A DNA stretch of 64,000 nt, taken from assembly GCA_016801845.1 (NCBI GenBank), contig CM028912.1, positions 17,730,001 through 17,794,000 on the forward strand, given 5' to 3'. Origin of the DNA: Polydactylus sextarius (Eukaryota; Chordata; Actinopteri; Polynemidae). A program made the position numbers and the translations under genes. The notes beneath the pieces were generated by a model that was given only the letters and a program-made list of their open reading frames with translations, was not told where the DNA came from and made no database searches. This document shows, piece by piece, positions 36,601 through 49,343 of this stretch (position 1 is its first letter; every line of letters starts with the position of its first letter).

Positions 36601-39399
36601 TCCTCATTTGTTTTTCCCTCTTAATAAAGACTCTAGGTGTTCAAAAGTGGTGAGGACTTCACAAAGTGACATTTGAAATACTTATTGCTTAATGTCTGTA
36701 AAGCTTTAAGAGGGATTTTTCTGACTTTCCAGCACACACAAAAAATGATGGTCTGAAGATCCACAGCTACCGAGGCTTCAGAAGGGGAAGAAAATAAGAG
36801 AGAACAGAAGAGAGATGCATCATTAGGATTTCCTTACACTGTCCTTGCTGCTAATTACATACAGTAAGAAACCTCAAAGGAGGATGAGGTGTTGCTTCAT
36901 GTCAGAAACCTTGGTGGTGGTTTTTCTCTTTTTCCCTCTTTGTTGATGATGTGGATAATGAGCCACCTGTCTTGCTGGAGTCCTGCAATATTTCACTCAG
37001 TATGTCATCTGCCGGAGCACAGGGAATAAAATGTTCACTGTGGTATAAAAGGACAAAAAGAAATGGCAGCTTCTTGGCTCAGTTGCTTAACTTGTATGGT
37101 GCACATTTGTATCTTTTTTGGCAAATTGTCTGTCTCTTATTTTTCTAACCTTCTACTTTCAGTGGGGAAATCTGAAATTTCTGATGAGAAATGTTGCTAC
37201 AGAGAAATGTTGATTAGACCCTTCAGGCCAACACTTTTTTGTTGCATTCCTTTTCACATGTTTATGTTATCTGGTTGGTCAATGATTGTCATTGACAAGA
37301 AACAACAAGGATACTATGTTATTTTTTTCAGATGCTTTAAATGTATTTGTTCCAGTGGGTAGGCATTATGGTTGTTCAGACTGTGTCAGTGTAGATGAAA
37401 AGCAGAATCTTCTGGGTGACACACTAAATGTGTATGTGTGAAAGTTTTTTTGTAAAAAAACAAAAAACAAAAACAAAAAACTTTCATACAGTTTTTCACA
37501 CAGTTTACTCTCCAAATAGCTCAAATGGTTTTCCAGACACATTCTCCCCACCTTCCACCCTCAGTGGAGCAGCAGGGACTAGGTGAGGTAGGAGGTGTGA
37601 CCCTTCTATGCAAAATGCTAATGTGAACTTTTCAGAGAGACCAACTTTGATGCCGAGGTCTCCCTGGTTTGCTGAGAAAGAACAAAAGAACCAGTTGATG
37701 TGCCTCCATGTCTGAAGAGATGCCTATTTATGGTTTCAGTGGATAGTTAACAAGAGTTCTGTGGTGCCTGTACCTGCAAATAATGCAAAGGTGATAACGC
37801 TAACTCTGTGGGTCACTGGCACTTGGATGCTTGCACAGGTCAGTACATTTTCTGAATTTCTCTCCAGACAGAAATGTCTGAACAAATGTTTGGAGAGAAT
37901 TTGGAAAAAATGTCATATGGAATCAATTCAAGCTCATTACCTGAAAACAAGTGAAACAAAGTGGGCAACATGTCCTACATGCATTCTAAATGCATTTATT
38001 TTGCAGTTGCACACATACTAATATAAAATGTTAAGGAAAAGTTTTAAATATATTCATGACTTTATTAATTATACTCAAAATGTATTCTTTATTAGCTCCT
38101 TATTGGAGCAATAACTGATACTTCCATCTAAAAGTAGTATGAAATGCAGTCACTTAAAGTGGTAAAGAGTTGGTGCCGACCAAAACAAGAGATAAAAGAC
38201 AGTGGATACTAGATACCAGAGACAAAACGACCCCTTTTGAATGGTAGTATTTCTCTGAAATTGCTGAGTTTGTCAAGATGCACACAAAAGCCCATTGGAA
38301 TGTTTTTTTTCCTGCTCTCTTCATGTATTTTTGCAGGTGTGATGGCATGCATGTATTTAGGTTTCCTGCAATGACTTTATGGTACTAGCATATGGGGCTA
38401 ACAAATAAGGGGATTTTCAAATTGAACATACAATGTAATAATTTAAAACCAGATGGGGAATAAGGATATAATGCATGTAAGGTCTGCTACTGGGGATTTT
38501 GGACTCATGGGTAATTCATAGCTGGAACTTTTCAAAACATTTTTTGGTTTTGTTACTGATCCTTCACAAGAAACACTTCCATTTGATAAAGTATAACAAG
38601 CTACACCAGCTCTGAGATGTGCTTATAATGCACATCACTACCCAACTCCTCTGGATCTTTTAACACTGTAAGTCCATTTTTTCCTTAGCATGCTTAGATG
38701 TGTCATGGCACCATATCCAAGCGTAATCTCATTTTGACAGTCATTCCAATCACCCAGATTTCCTGCTGTGTATGTGTTGTGAATTCATATATAAAATAAA
38801 TGATCAAGGACCCCACTTTCAAAAAATGAGGTTTTCCAGTTTTACTGTGTGAATGTAGAGCTACAGGCATGGGAAATAAAACAAACACGTGGCCTGGTTA
38901 TAAGCTATTTAGTCTAGGCTCATACTCAGTTTGTAAATGAAGTTTGTCTGGGTGCTGTTACCTATACCTTCAAGGGTATATGTGAATTCTTAGTTTTGTT
39001 TTGTGGAAAAATCTGTTTGTCATTCAGCCATGAGTCTTTAGCCTCGTTTAATCCCAGGAAAATGTTTTATTTCTGATAGTTCTGACCCAGTTAGGCCTAA
39101 TGGGGACAAAAGAATTATTTATTTATATCATAAAATGCCACTTACTTAAGAAGTTAGGACAAGCTATTTGATACCAAAAAATCTTTATTTGGAAAGACAG
39201 GACAAGGACTGTGGGGCATGGGGACTTTTTATGTTTGCCTCTAATAGCTCCCACCTTCTTCTGACCACCATTGTCTCAGTTTCTCAGGGGCCAAAAGATC
39301 ACAGTATAGCTCTGCCAGACTTCTTCCATTTATTTATGCATGCAATATGTGAGGATGTGATGTTTAAAAGACAGCAACACTCTCAGTAAAATGGACAGA
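33661..39399. other. Long non-coding stretch
   Basis: No functional exon or well-defined repeat was found. It contains a short TA run (34286-34300) and a region at about 35230-35420 with a CCAATCAGAGCT motif that may be an old DNA-transposon remnant (weak). A 138-codon minus-strand frame at 34404-34820 has no recognised domain. Confidence 0.35.
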
Positions 39400-39800
39400 A
39401 AATAATATCTTCCTTGGGTGCTTTTGAAGACTGTATTATGAAACTGAACTGGGTGGAGTTTATCGGCACTGATTGTCACAGCTGTGTAGTGAAAGATGGC
39501 CCAATAACCACCACTGCATGCTATCGTGTTTATTGCCTTGTTTGATAATCCATCTTCATCTTGCAAGAACAGACTGTATTGTGCATTTGCATGATGGAAG
39601 AGTGGGTCACGTTCAGGCTATCAGATGCTTCTTCTCCTAAATAATTGTAATGTAATCATGTGCAGCGATGCAAATCATGTTATTAAACAATAGCACTTTA
39701 GATGAGCCACATGTCTCTCAGGCTATAAGGGAGCTGGAACATGATAGTGAACAATTAGCGTCATTGATACTGTCTGATGTTCCTTCAAACTTGATAAATA
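39400..39800. promoter_or_regulatory. Candidate conserved non-coding block with two octamer motifs
   Basis: The block contains ATTTGCAT at 39585-39592 and ATGCAAAT at 39668-39675, the POU octamer on opposite strands 83 bases apart, and several ATTA cores in low-repeat sequence. The motifs are exact; their use is inference. Confidence 0.35.
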
Positions 39801-41349
39801 CATTTTCACTGTTAACTGTGACTGCTGTTTGGTTTTCTTCATGATATACTTTAATTTGAATTTAGACTAATTCTGATTGCAATGTGTGTCTGCAATCATG
39901 AATGTGAGAATTCTCTGCCCAATTAAACTATGACAAGTGATTGGTACTAGTGGTTCCCTATTTAGGTCAGACTTAATAATGCATTTGATTAGCATGAATT
40001 TTACTAGTATGAATTAGCATGAATTTTGCAAATTGTTGTACTGCAGTGCAACAATATGATTTATTTCCAGTGTCATCTTTATAATTCTGGCCCAAACTTT
40101 AATAAAAAGATGCTAAATTTTCTTTATTCATTAATGGGGGTTCACAAAGACTAATGATCATGATTTGTTGCTATATCATAAGCAAAGCTGGATTAGGGCA
40201 AAAATGAGCTGTGGTCCTTACTGATCCCTGAACTCTTTGTTATATTTTTTCATTAGTTAGCAAATAGTAGGTTACTTTGGTGGTGGTGACTGTTGGTTTA
40301 TGCTGTTGGTGCTTACAATACTGTCAAACTATTTTATATTTGAGCCTTTTACCTTATTGATGGACCCAGTGTAGTGGTCCTCTGAATTGTAGACATCTGA
40401 CTGGTTGGAAGTGTCAGAAAGTGTACAAGACAGTTTTTAGTGTATTATCAGTGAAACACTTTGCAGGAGGATAAAATTGTTCTTGTAACCCAAGGAACCC
40501 ATTCCCATAGCATACATTTTGTCTTGTCAGTCTAGAAAAAGCACACGTGGTAATAATGATATTAGCAATGGCACTATTCATGTGAAACTGAATTCAGCTT
40601 TTCCTACTGTGATGTCAAAATGTCTTCCATTAAAAAGACATATTTTAATTATAATTACAATTTAAAACTATCTTGGAAGCCCACATTAAGTATGAAAAAG
40701 AACCATGTGCAAAGTTTTGTGTTGATTGACACTGCTGTCACAAAATACAGGTAAAGTAATACAATAGAAAACTATTGACAGTATTGACACAGCTGTTTAA
40801 GAAAGACCTCCAAATAAAGTCTTTTTTTAAAGTACTATGGTGATTTAGAATATATAGTGTACACTTACAGCATTAATATGTAGTGTGGAAATGGGGCACA
40901 GTCTTAGTTCCCATCTCTAAAAATATCTGTCAAAGTGATTCATTTTAAGACTTGGCTAGCAGAGCTTGTTAGGTCTTTGCACCTTTGTGATGGATCAAAC
41001 AGCTACTAAATCCTCCTATTCCCTCAGCTGCCTTACTTCTTCACTAGAGCCATTGTTTTTGTTCTTTGAGTTTTTGTCACTGACATTACTTGTGTCTCCC
41101 AAGGTTACTGCTGCCTTTTCAGTCTAAGGGAAGTCCCATTGGTATGTGGTGTGAAAAAACACAAACAATAGATATTATAATTCAGCTGTTTTGCACATAC
41201 ATTTGACTTTTTATTGTGTGTACAAATGTGTGTTGTAAGCAAAGGTGCTCCAAAAATGCACAACATAAACACAGGATTCTAATTTTACCAAAATGTTCTG
41301 CTCGTGGTACAAGAGGTAAATTTAGGCAGGGAGTACAATAAGGAGATCC
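39801..41349. other. Non-coding DNA
   Basis: A 15-base unit ATTAGCATGAATTTT occurs twice at 39988-40002 and 40013-40027, a short local duplication. Otherwise no exon or repeat family is seen. Confidence 0.4.
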
Positions 41350-41410
41350 ATCACATTTACACTGCATTAATGTAATGGATGCTTTTGTCCAAAGCAATCC
41401 ATAATGAATG
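41350..41410 (+). repeat. Scrap of a fish repeat ('GCTTTTATCCAAAGCGACTT' type)
   Basis: The sequence GGATGCTTTTGTCCAAAGCAATCC differs by a few bases from a motif (GCTTTTATCCAAAGCGACTTACA) found in very many fish repeats. Only this short piece is recognisable. Confidence 0.45.
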
Positions 41411-41929
41411 TCAGTGCCTACAGTGTCTATGTTAGAAGGCACAGACATAATCAAAAACCAAAGTGTAAGCCCAGTGTTGCAGTACAAGTGCTCTTTATTG
41501 AAGGAAATGAGACATTAGTAAGTGCTAGCAGACTGTAAACAAGTGGTGGAGGATAGGCAATGATTCTGCTTCTCTGACCACCATGGAATTTATTCCACCA
41601 CTGGGAAAAAGGGGAGACTGAAAAGATCAGTTACAGGGCCCTGAAAGTGACCCAACTGCCCAGTCACAGGAGGTACAATGGCTGCTTTGACATTTGACCA
41701 CAAATTAGAGGTATGGGGGAGCATTGTTCACTTAACTGCCCTGTAACTGAGCATTGGAGTCTTGCATTGGATGTGAGCAAAATGGGTGTATGAATGAGTC
41801 AAGGGACATTGTTGAGTTGTGGTAGTACAGACAGGAGATGAAAAGCAGTTGAATAAACCCCTCGATCATCTCCCATGTGAAGAACAAATCGGATTCTTTA
41901 TATGATGATCTTTGCGGATGAATTATTTT

Positions 41930-42235
41930 TGCTTTTAGACCTGGACATTCAGTATGCAGTGGTTCACTGATTCCATTTAAATATGGAATGACTAGGATGT
42001 GAGTCAGAACCTAAAATATAATTCTGAGGCCATGACTGTTGCCAGAAAAAAATGTGCATTTCAAGTTTGGAAGTGAGCTTTTGCCCTAAGTGAAGGTCTT
42101 GTTGAGACTGACAGGTGGATTAGTGTAGTGCCAGCAGTAATACAAGTGTTGTAGTGGCAGGAGACCCCCGATAGACCTAGAACATGCAAAAAATATATGT
42201 TGTACCTGGCTTGGCCTCCTGGGCTTGTTGCAAAG
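41930..42235 (+). mobile_element. LINE fragment (RTE/Rex3-like) with an internal deletion
   Basis: On the plus strand the nucleotide order follows the same LINE as at 7985-8345. A CTGAGGCCATGACTGTTGCC stretch precedes a GGAAGTGAGCTTTTGCCC block and AAGTGAAGGTCTTG, then GACAGGTGGATTAGTGTAG (DRWISAV, family DRRIGAA). It jumps directly to CAGGAGACCCC, a piece that normally lies some 400 bp further on, and finishes with CTGGCTTGGCCTCCTGGGCT near the element's 3' end. The deletion and stops show it is dead. Confidence 0.7.
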
Positions 42236-42244
42236 GTTTGGTTG

Positions 42245-42565
42245 ACTACGTTGTTGTGGGGGGAACTGGGTGAACAGCCACAAGAGTCATGGAAAGGCAA
42301 ACTATTTGTTGGTAATCACATCTATGGTAGATGGTGTCATGGCATGGTTTCAGGCATGGCTGATTTTGGAGTGGGCTCACTAATCTTTATTGCTGACATA
42401 ATTTATTGTGGTAGCAGCAATGTGGGTTCACATTTTGCTCCCCAATTCACAGAAAGCTATCTAGAAATGAGAAGAAATACACTATGACAAGACAAGGCCA
42501 AATGATGCAAACACACTGCTAGCACAGCAATGGACTTTATCGGGGGAAAGGTAGAAGAAACCTCC
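42245..42565 (+). mobile_element. Tc1-like transposase fragment
   Basis: The plus-strand frame reads GMADFGVGSLIFIADI, similar to the Tc1 block GCMAANGTGSLVFIDDV. After a frame change it continues QDKAK*CKHTA, the worn form of QxDNDPKHTA, which carries the second catalytic Asp, and then MDFI. It starts right after the LINE fragment, so the two remnants abut. Ends and terminal repeats are missing. Confidence 0.65.
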
Positions 42566-44961
42566 TTGCATCTCACCTTGCTCCTGTTGCATCTGTTGCA
42601 TCTTCACTTCACTTTTGTTCACTTGTCCCCTGGTGTGCTCTTTACTTTCCAGATCCCAGCATCAGATTGTCTTTGTTCCCATGTGTGTTCACAACCCTTT
42701 TTTGAACTGCCACCCTGCGTGTGACCTTTTGGACTGACAGTTAAGACCTTGGTCTTTTACACTCAACCCTGCCTCTAGTGTTTTTATTTTTTGTTCTCCA
42801 TTTCATTTCCTGTTACATCCAGAGTTTTTACAGAAACAAACAAGAACCGGAAGAGACTGCAGTAAAAGCTGCAGCAGTTTACTGATGTTAGTGGGTTTCA
42901 GAATAATTGCATTTATTACAAGCAAGGGTTATCCAAACAGATATTAGATGTTGTTTACTTTAAATTACTTAATGGGTGTCTTGAGTTGTTTGATGCATCC
43001 ACATGTAAATAGCAGAAAATGCAAGGTGAAATTCTGATTTTAAACCCAAATGTCTTCAGTGTGTAAAGCTGCTTTGTTGTTCTAACAATTCTGGGGGGAA
43101 CTGTGGTTGTCCCATGAGAGTTATTGCTTGCTATTAGGATTCTTCTTCAACTTTCTAAAACAGCAAAGTCTTTTATCTAACTGTATTAATATTACCACCC
43201 AAAATGGAAGTCCAGTAGTCCACCTACTCATACTCATTTTAAACTCCAAGAAATATAGACTTTCAAATTAACTTGCCCTGAAGGGTTGTAGGAACAGCAC
43301 ACTGAGGACTCCACTGACACACAGGGCACATACAGACTCCTCACAAAAACACTAAGCTGGAACAACCTCAGGATCCTGCTGCAAATGTAAACTAGAAACA
43401 GAATATTCAAGCATGCAACCATGTAAACTTAAAGTAGTCATAAATAAGGTGTTACTCTTAATTAAAACAAACATATTTCAATGCAAAGAACTGCAGTAGA
43501 CATCCACTGGATATCTATTTACATGGCTGCTAGGCAAGGAGTCTACAAAATAATCATTTGAAGTGATGATAACTCTTATTGGAGGGTTATAGCACATGTA
43601 TTGTATTGTATTTTAGGATGATTTAAAGGGTTTTATCTGGGCTTTTGAAGTTGAAGTGTTACCGTAAGGTGCGAATTGACCCCATGGTTTGTGCTGTTTT
43701 GACTGAGGTTACTTTGAAAATGTGGAGTGGTTGTGCAAAGATACTGCTGCTTTTGAGGACCTCCTGTCTTCACCTGCTGTTATATATTTGACGCAGTCAA
43801 ACTTTTTTTAGAGCAGGAGTCTTGTCCTTGAGCCTTTGGTGACTTTGATTTGTGGTTGAATGGAAGACATCTGTGTACTGTTTATGAAGGAACTTTGGAA
43901 ATTTGGATATTATCACAAATAGATGAAAAATGTCTCCCAACCTTGGGCAGGAGAGGTCAGTGAATTTTTGATATCCTGTTTCTCCACTTATGTGAAGTCA
44001 GAATTTCTTTGTCTGCCTTCTGGTGTTGAAATCATTAAAAGAAGTCATGACACTGAATGCTACACAGTATGAAGTCAGTACTAGAATTTAATAAAGCAAC
44101 ACAATAGTACATAACAATCAGAGAGATTTTAAAACCAGATGAATTATCAAATTGATAAAAATAAAACAGGAAAAAGATTTTTCTCCTCACTCTTTTCTTT
44201 TGTGTTTGTCAGCCCTGTATGAGGGAGCACCCCACCAGGAGGAAAAATAATTTCCTGGCACTTTGAGGCTCCCACTCTCATTTTTTGTGCAGCACATGTG
44301 AGGTTTGCCGCTCCCTTTCCATGCTCTGGCCCCTGTGCAACACATACAGCGAGTAAAAGAACAAAAAGGCTGTGAAGTCATATTGCCTTGTGCCCCCAGC
44401 GTATTTTAAAAGCTCCCGACTGGGCACTTAATCTCCCTTTCATCGTGCTTAGATCAAACAGTATGCTAACTTTTTCAAAGATGCAAACCCATAGGTTGGT
44501 CACAAATGATGGATGCGTGTTTGTGTGTGAGGTGAGTGACAGAGATAGAGAGTGAAAGACAAAGATAAAGAAATATGATTGATTGGATGAGCACTATAGA
44601 GTATATGTGTAATGGCACCTCGGTGGTTTTGATCTGCTCCTGGTTGGAAGTGAATCATATCTGCCAATGAGAGAGTGAAAGAATGATGAGAGAGACATTC
44701 AGTGAAACACAGTGCCTGAATGACACAGACAAAGGCACAGGCAGACCGTGAGTGCCTGTGTATCTGGAAGGGAATTCTTTTTTGTTCATCAACTGCTCAG
44801 ATTTTGCAATCGATGACAGTATTTTTTAAAATGGAAAATGGATGTGAAAAAGATGTCACTGTATGTTGCCATCCCTGTCACTGTGTGTTGTATGCTGCAG
44901 CAACACATGCAATTAAAGTGATTTGTGTGTCTGTCAGCAAATCTTTTCACCAAATCTTTAG
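42566..44961. other. Non-coding DNA
   Basis: No exon found. Pyrimidine-rich sequence at 42560-42850 could belong to an old retrotransposon, but no landmark was certain. A TGTAT/TTGTA-rich patch is near 43597-43613. Confidence 0.35.
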
Positions 44962-44987
44962 GCTCCTGCACATCATCCATGTGCAGG

Positions 44988-44990
<3 letters not shown>
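44962..44990. repeat. Perfect 12-bp hairpin abutting a CA repeat
   Basis: GCTCCTGCACAT (44962-44973), loop CATCC, then ATGTGCAGGAGC (44979-44990), an exact reverse complement. The (AC)35 tract begins at the next base. Confidence 0.95.

Positions 44991-45060
<70 letters not shown>
44991..45060. repeat. (AC)35 microsatellite
   Basis: Seventy uninterrupted bases of AC, the longest pure dinucleotide tract in the window and probably polymorphic. Open frames through it (Thr-His or Val-Cys repeats) are artefacts. Confidence 0.98.
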
Positions 45061-45062
<2 letters not shown>

Positions 45063-45397
45063 ATGTGCTGTAATATTAGACATGTTTTGTCCATGTGAAC
45101 CACTCATGTCTTCATGGCTTTTCTGTCTGTCATGTTTCAGATGTTGCTGTGATGAACGATTCTCCCACTGCGGTCCATACTATAAGAGCTACTTATTTAA
45201 GTTGCAATGACCTGTTAGTGTAACAGTAATAAAAAGCAAAACAGTAATTGCTATAAATTTTATGCTTTGTGGCATCTGCACAATAACACTGCAGTGGGAC
45301 AGTTAAGCTTGTGTTTACCACTGCAGACAGGGCTGCACTTAGATGTGAGATGTGTGCGAGAATCAACAACACTGCATTTGTTATTATGTATTTTCTG

Positions 45398-45398
<1 letters not shown>

Positions 45399-45435
<37 letters not shown>
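45399..45435. repeat. (TA)18 microsatellite
   Basis: Uninterrupted TA dinucleotides. Confidence 0.95.
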
Positions 45436-45437
<2 letters not shown>

Positions 45438-48400
45438 CAGTGGTATAGTATATCAAAGTCCTTTTAGTGTCTAAATTCCCCATATAGTTGGGTCTTGGAT
45501 TTTAAATAAGTAAATACAAAGGATGGGTTCCTCTGATGACTCTTCCACATTTGTGCTTCAGTGTTGTGCAGAGAAACATTTCTGTCAGCTGAACCTTCGT
45601 GTAGCTTCTCTGCAGTCACAGGGTGGTTCTGCTTTGCCTTTCTGCCCAGCACAAGCACATTTTTATCTCAAAGTGTTCTCTGCTTTCAAGATCCTGTCTT
45701 GATTTCCACAATTTGCCTTTACTGCCACCTCCTATTGACATTTTGCACAGTAGAAGTTTGGAGCTAGAGGCGCTTTGATACCTTTTTATAGCCTCCCCTG
45801 CTTTGTAGGCATCTGTTGACTTCATCAGGTCCTCAGTCTGCTGCTCAAAGGAACCCGTGGATGTTGGATGTCAACATAAGGTTTAAAAAAGTCATCAGCT
45901 CTGGAATTGTCACCAGCTCTCAGCGTCATATGACAGAACTTTACCGGCCTCACAGGTATTTAAGAGTCAGCCAATATCTATAAATTTAAATATATTTTTA
46001 TAAAAACATTTGTAGAAAGCTCCTTTTCAGTGTTTGATTGCAGCGGGGGCTATATTCATCTTTCTTCGCTTGAAAAATAATAGACAACTGTGTGTTTTAT
46101 TGAAGGTGATAGCAAAAAGCAAACATGCAGGTTTTATACTATAAAAGTCATATGTGTAATATAATGTCAAACTAAACCATATTATCTAATACTGTTGACA
46201 TTGGATAATTAGTATTATTGTTTTAATTGTATTTCTGCTTGAATGATCCAATGGAGAAGAATCAGGTCCCTCCTCTGGTCGTCTGCAGAGGGTGCTGTGG
46301 TTCTGTTCATTTCATTCATTGCGTCTGACAGTTGCACAAACATTGTACTGTGGCTCTGTCACATACTGTGCACTGCTGGAATGATGCAATACATCCTCGT
46401 TACATAAAGGTATTTTTGTGCTTTAGAAGAAACAATATTCTCATAAAATTGTGGAAAAACATACGGTTGGACACAAGGTCACGCCGAACAATATACATTC
46501 ATTATAAAAGTCAAAATTTATAATAGCTCAGTCATATAGCAGTAAGCAAAACATATAAGCAGCCATAAACAAAATTGTAGACATCTTAAATATTTATTAA
46601 TGTTTTTGTGAACAAACCTAATTTCTCCTATGATGCCATGTGTAACTGGAGTATAATCAGTTAATGAATAATTAATAATACAGTAAAACATAACATATAA
46701 AGACATACAGACAAATCCAAAAAAAAATTTTTTTGAATACATGCTGAGCTTGATGGTTCATTATTGAAATTGTAACTCAGTGTCCACTTCAAAAATGTCC
46801 TATTATGTGTTCATGGATAGGACAATAATTTTTCACAGTGTATTAGAAATATATAATGTTTATATACTACATCTAATACACTGACTGGGGGAACGCAGCT
46901 GTATTCACTTTGTTGGAAGTGCTCAGAGATAACTGATAACACGTATCTCACTATTTTAGGCAACTGGCACCGCTCTTTGGACAGTTAATTAAATCCTTAC
47001 ACAAAGTAATAAAATTAGGTGATATAGACCTTTGTCTGATGCTGTGATATAGTCAGTGTTAAATGAAGAGCCATATATTTGTATGACTCCATGTACAGCA
47101 GAGAAAAATCCATAGGAGTAGAAAATGATCTTTCTGCATTTGTAGTCTTGTCATGTTTTGCACCGTGGCAGGTTTCACTATTAACTATTAAACACTACAC
47201 AGCAGGTAACAATATCACTCAACAAAGTTGCTGCACTGTTATTGTATTTAGAGTCATTCTGGCATTTCTATTCAGAAAGATTCTTATTTTACTTCAACAT
47301 GGGCGGCAGGAGGCAATTTGAATGGCGTGATTAACAGGTACAAGTGAGGCACGAATTTTGTATTATTTTGCTGTGTTTCTAGTTATGGAACTCAGCAGCT
47401 GCTGCGCGGCGCAGAGATTTATCATGGCTTCTATTGTGAGTGTCCTATTCACAAAAGGAAAAGAATCCTACTTTGTGGTACCTATTTACACATTCCTGTG
47501 TGTATTCTGTGTGCACAGTACAAGACGCATTTTATTGTGTAAAGAATATAATATTAAGAAAAAACAGGATACATGATTGGATATGTTTTATAATCCCATC
47601 AATGCAATATTTTACAACACTACTCAAGGTTATTATAAATCTGTTTCTCTACAGTTGTAGAATCTACTCCACAGTCCCTGAATGTTAGAAAATACTCCAT
47701 CAAAACATAACAAGATTGAAGAGTCCTGGAGCAATGTGGGACTGTAGGAATAAGTTGAATCCAACTGGTTGTACATCCTGCAATCACTTGTGTAGTTGAA
47801 CCATCATACTGAAACCACACAGTACAGACAGCACAGGTCCTCAGAGGCCAATAGTCGTTTAAATGGTCAGAGATTTTTATGTGGTGAAGAATACAAAGAA
47901 GACCATGAGGCAAACTCCCACTGCAGTAAGTCAAAAAAATTCTTGAGGAAGATCAGTCATATGTAAATAAACCAACAAATAAAAAACCCTACTATATGTG
48001 AATAGTTGTTGTTTTTCTGATTAGGAAAGGAAGAGAATAATGGGGGATAGTGTCAAGTGAGGACTTCCTCCACACATTCTCACACACATACACACACATA
48101 ACCAAGCGCACCTTTTCACTAATGCATATCCATTTGTTGTATAAACCCAAGGTGAGCAGGGCAACTGGAACTCAAAGTGCTTTGTTGCGTCAAGGGACTT
48201 TGTATCTACCCTGCAGGACATCCATATTTCCCCTTTAAGGTCCCACTGAGTTACTCTGTACTTCTATTTCTATTCCTTTTTAACAAAGTGCACTGTGGTC
48301 TGCTGTGTCTCTGTAGTAGAACCACACAGAGGACAGCATGCAATGTTGCAACTCAATCCTTGACCTGAATCATATTGTATTGCTGTGTGTTAATGATTTT

Positions 48401-49343
48401 TAATGTATTTGATGGCAGTGTTTTGGACCATTAATGCTAGGGTGCTGTGCTTTTATATTTCTTTGTTCATGCAAGGATATGACTGAAAACTGGCAATGTG
48501 TTCTCCACTGTCTTGTTTTTTGCGTTGAGAGTGTTTTGTATATTGTTCTCTGGTTACACAGATAACACTTAGAGTCTGTGTTAGAACAATTTTAATGGCA
48601 GGATCAGTTTATTGTTGCTTGGCCTGTTATTCAGTGGTAACGTGCATTTCAAATATCATTCAAATCTCCCTTGTTTGCGTTAAATACTTACCTCCTCTAG
48701 GATCTGAAAGGTTTGTCTCATGCTCCCTCATGACGACAGCTGTCACCATCTTGGATTCAGTCATGATGGAGATACAGAAACTCCTCAAACACCTGCTGCA
48801 ATATAACTCACCTATTTGCTGTTGATTTGAAAAAAAAAAAAAAAAGTCCCATAACAAATATTCAATGTCCACTATCAGATTTCACTGCTCAAATTGAATG
48901 AGAAACAAATAAAACCTTTTGAATTTTTAGTAGTACTAGTTTAGGTTGCCTAAACGTAAAATGCACATGAGATGCAGAATGTGAATCCTGGTTTTTTGAG
49001 TCAAAACTTAGCCACACCCAGACACTTTTTCTATTTTTCAAATTCAAAGTGCAAACCAAGTTATCATTAACTCTGCACAGCGGTGACACTGGCGAGGAAA
49101 AAACTCCCAGTAAAGTTCTGCTGACACTTTACTGGGTAGTGGTAGTCCTGCAGTGTCTTCGCAGTTTCACATCCCACTGTCCTCTAATTGCTCTACACCA
49201 GAGAACAGGCACAGTTGGTGGATTTTGCAGACAGATGGAACAGTTCCTCTGAACAAGACAATGATTGTGGACTCAGTTTGCCTGGTAAATTCAAACTGCA
49301 TCAGACCCAGCTTGACTGACTGACACTGACGTCCTGCCTCTCT
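45436..49343. other. Non-coding DNA, possibly with an unclassified repeat at 45510-45860
   Basis: Between 45616 and 45830 the minus strand reads a coding-like frame with DLMKSTDAYKAGEAIKRYQ. I cannot name it, and a transposon origin seems likeliest. The remainder shows no exon. A short A-run is at 48829-48845, and a scrap of interspersed repeat is at about 49068-49115. Confidence 0.35.

Noticed and set aside
44720..45103. Frames of 104-117 codons on both strands with Thr-His or Val-Cys repeats
   Set aside because: Their length is due to the (AC)35 tract, which is open in several frames.
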